Source: Microvirga arabica
GTDB taxonomy: Bacteria; Pseudomonadota; Alphaproteobacteria; Rhizobiales; Beijerinckiaceae
Assembly (NCBI RefSeq): GCF_016811235.1
Contig: NZ_JAFBID010000065.1
Span: 1-36,762, forward strand
DNA: 36,762 nt
Direction of reading: 5' to 3'
Shown: positions 31,558 through 36,762 of the stretch, piece by piece
Layout of the letters: each line of letters opens with the position of its first letter
Position numbering within the stretch: the first letter of the stretch is position 1
The notes under the pieces: model-generated
Told to the model about the DNA's origin: nothing
The model's input: the letters and a program-made list of their open reading frames with translations, nothing else
The model's database searches: none
Position numbers and translations under genes: made by a program

Positions 31558-32879
31558 CGGCGCACCAAAGCACGGTAGAAGTTGCGGGTGATCACGTCCG
31601 GGGAGGCCCACCGCCGATCGGCAGCATGACGAGCTGCACCGATTAGGAAGATTGCGGGAACGATGCCTGGGTCCCGACTCGCGGCCAGACGGCGTGCGGC
31701 CTCTTCAATCATTGTCTGATCCCGTGCCTCAAAGCGGAACGCTTGAATGAGACTTTTCCCGCCGAGCTGGCGCGAAGGCTGGAAGACGATGGTGTCCACC
31801 ACCAGCGCGGAGGCTTGCGGGAATGTCTCAAGCACAGCCTTTGGGATCCATCCTGGTGGGGGTGCGTTGTAGAGCCCGGTCCAGGCCTGCCTCAACTCCG
31901 CCGCCCGATTTTGGAAGCCCATGCGGCGGAGCAGTTCCAAGTTGATCAGGATGCGGAGATACGGTGTGGGATGTACGCCACGAGCATCGAACCGCTGGGT
32001 CCGGCTCGGTATTTGAGCAGTTACATCCATAAGCGATGCGACAATCTCAGGCCCCCCAAGGAGAACGGCAACGAGATCAGCCCAAGTTTCGGCGTGCCAC
32101 CGGGCCCAAACCTTAGCGATCGTTGGAGGCAGGCCCGCGCGGAGCAGGCGACGGGCGATGGCAAGGGGAACAGCGAGCCACAAACCGAGGTCGGACTGGA
32201 GGTTATGAGCCGACTCGTGGAGCACGGCACCTAATGTCCATGGATTGGCAAGACGATGATGCGGCAACTGGATCAAAGGGAAGGGATTTGGGCGACGGCC
32301 GAGCTTCGGGATCGGCACGAAGCGGCGATAGGTGAGCGGCCCAAAGCCCGTTTCCATAAAACAGAAAGGCCCAGGCGCTGGGATAGGCTTGGCGCGACCT
32401 AGGCCTGTATAAACCCACTGGTAGCAGTCGAGAGCGATCCGATCGCAGGCCAGTAACATTGGCCCAAATGGCGACTGGCGCTGTCCGAAGAGTTCCAGAT
32501 AGAAGTTCCAGAGATCTTCCGTCCTGCGGACCGCTGCTGTCATGGCCCCCTTAGCGGCCAAAAGCCGACCAAGGCTGCGCGGATTAGGGTTCTGTTGCGC
32601 CTCCGCGCTCGCCTGCGCCACCTGCTGAGCGAGTTTCGCGGCTTGGCGTCTAAGATCTGCAGTGAGCCCATTCACCGCCTCGAGATGTCCGTCACTTGGG
32701 CTCCACGGGTGGGTTCCAAACTCATCACGGGTGAATGGCCGCAAGGCTGCTGCATGGCGACTGGCGGTCGTCGCCTGTAAGCCGACCCACCGCTCAAGCT
32801 GGGAAGGCGCCTTTTGGCTCTTCGGGCTTGCTGCCGGCAGAACGTCGGGCGTAGCGGTGATGGCAGCTTCTTGGAGCAT
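31554..32879 (-). CDS. Zinc-metallopeptidase-like protein with HESAH motif, second gene of the island operon
   Basis: A 441-residue soluble protein. The HExxH site H221-E222-S-A-H225 lies in LGAVLHESAHNLQSDLG. After a helical hairpin comes WHAETWADLVAVLLGG, where E264 with D268 fits the third zinc ligand pattern ExxxD of gluzincins. Residues 60-135 are helical (LTADLRRQAAKLAQQVAQAS). Residues 136-215 contain the Pro-rich stretches PIPAPGPFCFMETGFG and RFVPIPKLGRRPNPFPLIQL. No signal peptide or propeptide is seen. It could process a partner protein of the operon. The family beyond a zincin fold is not recognised. Confidence 0.75.
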   Translation of the reverse strand: MLQEAAITATPDVLPAASPKSQKAPSQLERWVGLQATTASRHAAALRPFTRDEFGTHPWSPSDGHLEAVNGLTADLRRQAAKLAQQVAQASAEAQQNPNPRSLGRLLAAKGAMTAAVRRTEDLWNFYLELFGQRQSPFGPMLLACDRIALDCYQWVYTGLGRAKPIPAPGPFCFMETGFGPLTYRRFVPIPKLGRRPNPFPLIQLPHHRLANPWTLGAVLHESAHNLQSDLGLWLAVPLAIARRLLRAGLPPTIAKVWARWHAETWADLVAVLLGGPEIVASLMDVTAQIPSRTQRFDARGVHPTPYLRILINLELLRRMGFQNRAAELRQAWTGLYNAPPPGWIPKAVLETFPQASALVVDTIVFQPSRQLGGKSLIQAFRFEARDQTMIEEAARRLAASRDPGIVPAIFLIGAARHAADRRWASPDVITRNFYRALVRR

Positions 32880-32945
32880 GGGATCGGCTCCGGCGACAGT
32901 TGGCGCTCGCTGTTGAGCAAGCGCCGGTTGATGAGGAAGCCTCGG

Positions 32946-33923
32946 CTAGGCAAAGCGGCGCTGGACACGGCGGCGGCGGCCGCTGCGAACCATAATTTGG
33001 ATCACCACATCGGGCGAAGCAAAGGTACGATAAGTTTGGCCCGCCATGATCCGCACAGCCTGTCGCGGTGTCACCGACTGCCCCTGTGCCGTGCGGCGAC
33101 TGATTGCCCGTGCCGTTTGGGTCAACACGTGAGGCAGGACCCGCACGAGAGGTCGGGTTGCCGGCCGACGCCGCATCGCATGAGCCAGGCGGCTCGCGGC
33201 TCGGATTAAGGTCGGAGTAGCGCGCCGAATGGCAGGCCCGCCCGCGCGAGCAGCGCGCGCAGCGAGAACTGGCAAGCTGCCGACGAGAGCTTCGGCCGAA
33301 ATCTCGTTGCTCGTCAGCGCCGCTTCATTGGCAATCTGTTCCATCAATGCCGCTTCGCCATGAGACAGTTCAGAGTGGCTCAATCCGAGCTCGTATTCCG
33401 GATGCATCTCGTGCTCGTGCAAGGCACCTTCGTGCATCTCGCCCTCATACTCCTGGAACTGTCCTTCGTGCATTTCGCCTTCGTACTCGCCCGAGAACTC
33501 ATGCACCTCGCCTTCGTACTCGCCCTCGTATTCACCTTCGTACTCACCCTCGTACTCACCCTCGTACTCACCTTCGTACTCACCTTCGTACTCACCCGAG
33601 AGCTCCTGCATCTCGCCATTCGCGATCTCGTGAAGGGCAGCCTCGAGCTGCTCCTGCTGTTCCCGTGTCAAGGCACCCACGATGCTGCGGGCTGCGGGCC
33701 CAAGAACGACACCCGCTCCAGGGATCGCCCCCATGACCAGGCCGGCGGCCATTGGGGCGATCTTCTTCAAGATCCCACCGAGCGGAAGACGGCCGATAGA
33801 CCTGCCTAAACCTCGAAGCCCGCGCCGAGCTTTGCGCACGGCCGCCCCAATGAACTGATCGGCTTCCTCTTCGTGTAATGGGCTGAACTCGCCCGTGTAT
33901 TCGCGAAAGGTGTCTGCGGCCAC
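32946..33923 (-). CDS. EYEG-repeat protein with a hydrophobic Gly-rich segment and basic C-terminal region, first gene of the island operon
   Basis: A 325-residue protein in four parts. Residues about 1-46 carry FREYTGEFSPLHEEEADQF and a basic helix. Residues about 47-85 are a Gly/Ala-rich hydrophobic segment (LGGILKKIAPMAAGLVMGA). Residues about 109-185 hold seven EYEG tandem units and then acidic His-containing variants (EMHEGQFQEYEGEMHEG). Residues about 215-325 are Ala/Arg-rich, with IRRATPTLIRAASRLAHAM and RRRPATRPLVRVLPHVLTQ. Similar proteins with Glu-aromatic-Glu-Gly repeats occur in scattered bacteria, to my recollection, without a known role. The GTG at 33923 is chosen because GGGGAGG lies 5 nt upstream; the frame is open to an ATG at 34034 without one. 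Confidence 0.82.
   Translation of the reverse strand: MAADTFREYTGEFSPLHEEEADQFIGAAVRKARRGLRGLGRSIGRLPLGGILKKIAPMAAGLVMGAIPGAGVVLGPAARSIVGALTREQQEQLEAALHEIANGEMQELSGEYEGEYEGEYEGEYEGEYEGEYEGEYEGEVHEFSGEYEGEMHEGQFQEYEGEMHEGALHEHEMHPEYELGLSHSELSHGEAALMEQIANEAALTSNEISAEALVGSLPVLAARAARAGGPAIRRATPTLIRAASRLAHAMRRRPATRPLVRVLPHVLTQTARAISRRTAQGQSVTPRQAVRIMAGQTYRTFASPDVVIQIMVRSGRRRRVQRRFA
33511..33594 (-). repeat. Seven 12-bp tandem repeats encoding EYEG
   Basis: Seven consecutive 12-bp units (minus-strand consensus GAGTACGAAGGT) differ mostly at third codon positions. They encode the EYEG array. Such an array can change length by slippage or unequal exchange. Confidence 0.9.
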
Positions 33924-33928
33924 GGCTG

Positions 33929-33935
33929 CCTCCCC
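33929..33935 (-). promoter_or_regulatory. Strong ribosome binding site fixing the EYEG-repeat protein start
   Basis: GGGGAGG on the minus strand, 5 nt before the GTG at 33923. The upstream in-frame ATG codons at 33953 and 34034 have no comparable site. Confidence 0.6.
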
Positions 33936-33953
33936 TGTTGGCGATCGCAGCAT

Positions 33954-33979
33954 CGGACACCGTTTCGCCAGCGGACACC
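33954..33979. promoter_or_regulatory. Direct repeat CGGACACC upstream of the island operon
   Basis: CGGACACC occurs at 33954-33961 and again at 33972-33979, 18 bp apart. It lies in the leader of the operon, next to the divergent LuxR-type gene. It may be a binding site for that regulator; this is inference from position. Confidence 0.35.
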
Positions 33980-34067
33980 AGACACACAATCGAAGGACAT
34001 CGAATAAGCGTCGCTCGTTTGAGTGACCTTGCATATTTGCCTAAAGCCTGACAAACTCGACAATACT

Positions 34068-34096
34068 TTGGTCTAAGTTTTTGCTCTGCGTAGTAT
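34068..34096 (+). promoter_or_regulatory. Sigma-70-like promoter of the LuxR-type gene
   Basis: TTGGTC at 34068-34073 and TAGTAT at 34091-34096 are separated by 17 bp. They match the -35/-10 pattern and lie about 50 bp upstream of the ATG at 34148. Confidence 0.5.
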
Positions 34097-34147
34097 CGAA
34101 TCCCAGTTGTGAGTCAGAATTCCTTTTTCTGAGGCAAAGGGTTTCCG

Positions 34148-34564
34148 ATGCCACTGACATTGATCGAGCCAGATGACTCTACCGTTGCGAAGCCGAAGAG
34201 GTCAGGTCCCTCGGATGGACTTGAGGAAGCGCTCCGACGCCTTGTTGCAAGCTTAGAGAAGCCCAAGCCTCCACAAGAGTATGACGATGCAATGCCACTT
34301 CTGTCGTGTCACATCGACGGTTTTCAATACACGTTAACCCGGTCACGCGTGCTTCCGCTGGCTCGCCTGAGTCCACGGGAGCTCGAGATCATCCGCCTTG
34401 TCGCAAATGGATTACCCAACAAATGCATCGGGGCAACTCTGGATATTAGCGCGTGGACGGTCGCGACCTACCTCCGGCGGATTTTCATCAAACTTGGTGT
34501 GACCTCGCGGGCCGCCATGATCGCGCGTGTAACACGCCAGGGAATGCTGACCTCCGATCACTGA
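34148..34564 (+). CDS. LuxR-type helix-turn-helix transcriptional regulator
   Basis: A 138-residue protein. Residues about 74-130 form a LuxR/GerE HTH: LSPRELEIIRLVANGLPNKC, then LDISAWTVATYLRRIFIKLG and VTSRAAMIARV. The first 70 residues lack a receiver, PAS or acyl-homoserine-lactone domain and contain only a short beta-like stretch (SCHIDGFQYTLTRSRV). Its signal input is therefore unknown. It diverges from the seven-gene operon and is its most likely regulator. AAAGGG lies 7 nt before the ATG. Confidence 0.87.
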   Translation: MPLTLIEPDDSTVAKPKRSGPSDGLEEALRRLVASLEKPKPPQEYDDAMPLLSCHIDGFQYTLTRSRVLPLARLSPRELEIIRLVANGLPNKCIGATLDISAWTVATYLRRIFIKLGVTSRAAMIARVTRQGMLTSDH

Positions 34565-34631
34565 CGGGCAGTCGATCTCTTTCATCCACCAAGAAAGCGC
34601 CGTTTCACGCTCTCAGTGATGTCCTATTCGC

Positions 34632-35661
34632 AAAGTGGTGCCGACGACTAGATGGCTGCATTGTGTGGAGAGCGGACATTCACTCGTCCACACTGGACCG
34701 CATGGTTTGATCTATTTTGGCTTCTAATATCGCTGCCAAGAGAATTTTTGAAGATTGGTGGCACTGGGCATGCCAAACGTTCTGAGAACGAGCCAATTAC
34801 AGTAGGGCGGAGTGTATCAAAACGCTGCAGAAGCTCTTGAGGGAGCGTCGTCGAACCATGGTTTTAGGGATTGAAGGTTTAACCTGGGACAAATTCATCG
34901 ATGGTTTAACTTGGGACAAGGTGTTCGCCGCTGCTGCATGGGCTTTGGTGTTCCTTTCCAGCTACGCACTTGTTGTATTCCAGTCATGGCTGGCCAGACT
35001 GGAGACCGCCCGCAAAGACGATGAAGATGCCAAAATGCAGGAGCTTCAGCGCGCGCTGGTTCCACGCACACAGTTTGATATGGCCTGTCGCTTCTACGGC
35101 CCAGAGGGTGGCAAAATCATTGTCGATCTTCAACTTATCGCCGAGAACAAGGGCCAAACGATCCGGGGGTTTACAAGCATCAAATTCGATATCTACGGAA
35201 TGAGAACGGGCGAGCAGCCAACGCTCTATTCCTCCCGTGATGGCGCCAACCGCCTGCGGTTCCAGGACCAAAGAATCTCTGAGGAAACAAAGTACGTCTT
35301 CAGCATCGAGCCGGGCATCAGGCAAGTGTTCCCACTCATCACACTGATTGATGCTGATATCAAATATGTAATCGTCAAAATTGAACTTAAAGCTGCCCAA
35401 TGGGGCCAAGCCGGCTCACCTTGGTATGGGGAACAGCGGTTCTTTCCCGTCAATTGTGAGACAGCGCCAACAGCTACCAAGAATGCGTAGCGGTACGCCG
35501 CCTCTGGTACCATCTTAACATTGTCCAACTTTCATCTTGCGCCAGGGTCAAGCACGGAGAAGCGGGTAGAAAGTGTAAAACTAAAAGCACGAGCGAGCCC
35601 GAAAGTGGATGAGATGTCATAGCAAGCCCAGTGGTAGCCCATCCTGCAAAAGTGGTGCCGA
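34632..35661. repeat. 13-bp direct repeats flanking the membrane-anchored protein gene
   Basis: AAAGTGGTGCCGA occurs at 34632-34644 and 35649-35661, with one gene (34858-35490) between. No transposase gene or terminal inverted repeats were found. The repeats could mark a past insertion or be a shared regulatory site. Confidence 0.35.
34858..35490 (+). CDS. Membrane-anchored protein of unknown function
   Basis: A 210-residue protein. The N-terminus holds a short tandem duplication, GLTWDKFIDGLTWDKVF, directly before one transmembrane helix (about 23-42). A charged helix (LARLETARKDDEDAKMQELQ) and a beta-rich C-terminal domain of about 140 residues follow (KIIVDLQLIAENKGQTI, RGFTSIKFDIYGM, KYVIVKIELKAAQW). 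The domain could face the cytoplasm or periplasm. No family is recognised. The ATG at 34858 follows GAGGGAG by about 12 nt; a TTG at 34837 is in frame. It lies about 290 bp after the LuxR-type gene. Confidence 0.7.
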   Translation: MVLGIEGLTWDKFIDGLTWDKVFAAAAWALVFLSSYALVVFQSWLARLETARKDDEDAKMQELQRALVPRTQFDMACRFYGPEGGKIIVDLQLIAENKGQTIRGFTSIKFDIYGMRTGEQPTLYSSRDGANRLRFQDQRISEETKYVFSIEPGIRQVFPLITLIDADIKYVIVKIELKAAQWGQAGSPWYGEQRFFPVNCETAPTATKNA

Positions 35662-36213
35662 ACGTTCGGTTTGAATGGCCTCTGTGCTCTGTTGCGATTC
35701 TGACGAGCAGTATAGCGAGTCGACTGACGGTCACAGCTCTATTTCTTCCATTTCGCCTGATGGGTGCTTCGTCACCTCCTTCAGCAATACCTCCATCTTG
35801 GTCGGGAGCGACACCAACGGAACCTGGGACATCGTCGTGGCTCAAACGTACGATTTCTTCGTGTCACATTGGTTCGGGTGCGACCTCAACGCCGGACCGG
35901 AGCTCAGTCCCGACTCAACGCCCTGCCGAAAGCGTTACGCACCATCGTCTGTGACATGGGCCAAGGCACCCGTAACGACCATGTAGAAAAGATCAGGCTA
36001 CTGAGATTTTGTATTGCAACCTGATGGGACTCGCCATGTCCGCATCGAGGCACCCCAAAAGGCAAATGGGTGATCAGCGTGGGCGGACAGGCACCAGCAG
36101 AGCGACCAGGTGCCGCACAGTCGCACAAATGTGCGTCACCGAAACTGGCGACTGGCGCGGGGGCTGGAAAGTGAGTTTGCTGGGTCTACGCTCACCTATA
36201 GGAGTTGGCACAC
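35491..36213. other. Gene-poor stretch near the right end
   Basis: About 720 bp without a convincing intact gene. It contains one copy of the 13-bp repeat, a 12-bp palindrome CCGAACGTTCGG at 35658-35669, and a decayed fragment of a beta-propeller gene. Short frames on both strands are broken and of mixed codon style. Confidence 0.6.
35693..35840 (+). pseudogene. Fragment of a PD40/TolB-like beta-propeller gene
   Basis: One frame reads ESTDGHSSISSISPDGCFVT, then SNTSILVGSDTNGTWDIVVA. This resembles the repeat of bacterial PD40/WD40-like propeller proteins, whose usual form is near ISxDGRFVxFxSxxxNLVxGDTNGxxDIFV. Only about one blade is left. The text before and after does not continue the pattern, and a start with a ribosome binding site is lacking. 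It is most likely a remnant of a larger secreted protein gene. Confidence 0.45.
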
Positions 36214-36606
36214 ATGGTCGCCAGCATGCACCAGTATGAGTGGGAACTCAACGAGTCGCCCGGGAGCAATGTCCAGCGCATCGTGCGGATCAATTTGCTC
36301 CATCAGGGCTTCCTCGCGAGTGATCAGTTCCTTAGGGACTGGCTCAACGTCAATCATCGCCTCCTTAAGCGCGGCCTCAGTATCACGACGCTTCACTTTC
36401 GCAGACGCTTCTGCGAGGCAAATCACTACCAGGTCCAGCTTCCATCGAAACGGTGGGGCCCGTTGGTCGTGATCTGGGGCTTTCCGATCCCCTATGTCAT
36501 GGAGAGCGGGAAGCCGAAGCTGCTGAGGATCCTGCCGAGAGACTGGCATTTGAAACAGGTCGGGCGCTCGGTCAGAGCTCCCGCATTCTGCGTGCGAAAG
36601 CCGTAG
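36214..36606 (+). CDS. Hypothetical protein near the right edge
   Basis: A 130-residue ORF starting MVASMHQYEWELNESPGSN, with AGGAG 10 nt upstream of the ATG. Third codon positions are mostly G or C while second positions are mostly A or T, as expected for real coding in this genome. A minus-strand frame in the same codon register (36196-36549) is the competitor, but there the GC-rich position would be the first one. No domain, signal peptide or membrane segment is recognised. Confidence 0.45.
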   Translation: MVASMHQYEWELNESPGSNVQRIVRINLLHQGFLASDQFLRDWLNVNHRLLKRGLSITTLHFRRRFCEANHYQVQLPSKRWGPLVVIWGFPIPYVMESGKPKLLRILPRDWHLKQVGRSVRAPAFCVRKP

Positions 36607-36762
36607 TGGATTTTCTGCTCTGTTCCAGCAGAACTACCGAGCGGGACGCAACAGTACAACCATGATGCGCAGCCAGCGCTCGCGCTAGAGCATCGGACTG
36701 AAAGGCAGATTCAAGAGGTTTCGGTCTGGGCTGAAATGTGATTCCCTTCTGCGAACAGGAGG

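Larger units (their letters stand above)
25340..36762. mobile_element. Genomic island integrated at dusA (left end only; right end outside the window or not recognised)
   Basis: The island begins at the dusA 5' end with a tyrosine recombinase gene. It carries the seven-gene 27017-33923 operon, a LuxR-type gene and gene-poor DNA. Its coding style differs from the core part: lower G+C by eye from about 26700 on, long spacers, and no housekeeping genes. No replication, conjugation or phage structural gene is visible. The right boundary is therefore set to the window end only for convenience. Confidence 0.65.

Noticed and set aside
33511..33594. CRISPR-like array
   Set aside because: The 12-bp units are contiguous without spacers and encode a protein repeat.
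33360..33809. Plus-strand frame with LVLTLVLTFVL-like hydrophobic repeats
   Set aside because: It is the antisense reading of the EYEG repeats; the minus-strand gene has a strong ribosome binding site and lies in an operon.
34779..34789. GTTCTGAGAAC as a LexA box
   Set aside because: Alphaproteobacterial LexA sites follow GTTC-N7-GTTC; this palindrome does not fit, and no SOS gene is adjacent.
26967..35669. CCGAACGTTC shared at 26967-26976 and 35658-35667 as island end repeats
   Set aside because: Only 10 bases match, the core is self-complementary, and neither copy lies at dusA, so chance is the simpler explanation.
36196..36549. Minus-strand frame of 117 codons near the right edge
   Set aside because: It shares codon register with the plus-strand ORF at 36214-36606, but its third positions are less GC-rich than its first positions, and it has no clear ribosome binding site.

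Overview
The window is high-GC DNA from an alphaproteobacterium, most likely of the order Hyphomicrobiales (Rhizobiales) and perhaps a Methylobacteriaceae relative such as Microvirga. This placement is inferred from the gene families and the intergenic repeat style, not from a marker gene. Positions 1-25400 are compact core chromosome. Positions 25400-36762 are an integrated genomic island that enters next to dusA.

Core part. The left edge holds the first 17 codons of a class II DAHP synthase, then glutathione reductase (gor). A tripartite tricarboxylate transporter (tctC, tctB, tctA) follows, then a soluble two-PAS chemotaxis receptor and a GAF-HTH protein. DUF2059, rpiA, a small secreted protein and gph come next. 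After tRNA-Val(CAC) there is an L,D-transpeptidase, palindromic intergenic repeats, DUF971, moaA, an orphan amino-acid-type binding protein and a beta-hydroxyacid dehydrogenase. A large secreted caspase-fold protein follows whose catalytic cysteine position is alanine. Then come a PaaG-like enoyl-CoA hydratase with a small membrane protein, small conserved proteins, a uracil-DNA-glycosylase-like protein, a LysE-type exporter and a thermonuclease. The cobalamin genes cobT and cobS diverge from each other; cobS leads into DUF1289 and a membrane aspartic protease. A DUF1440-like membrane protein and dusA close the core part.

Island. A tyrosine recombinase diverges from the 5' end of dusA, the arrangement known for dusA-targeting integrases, with several TGGCACA/TGTGCCA motifs between them. 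A 350-bp non-coding stretch follows. Then comes a tightly packed seven-gene operon on the minus strand, read from 33923 down to 27017. In order it encodes a protein with seven EYEG repeats and a glycine-rich hydrophobic segment; a HESAH zinc-metallopeptidase-like protein; three unrecognised helical proteins, two of them with basic disordered tails; an amidohydrolase; and a nuclease of the LHH (HNH/ENDO VII) toxin family. A LuxR-type HTH protein is divergently transcribed from a recognisable promoter. No immunity gene and no known secretion apparatus are visible. This operon is the best candidate for an undescribed system, possibly a toxin with its own delivery or processing module; that role is inference.

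The right end (35491-36762) is gene-poor. It holds a decayed fragment of a PD40/TolB-like beta-propeller and one small ORF of unknown function. The far end of the island is not visible.
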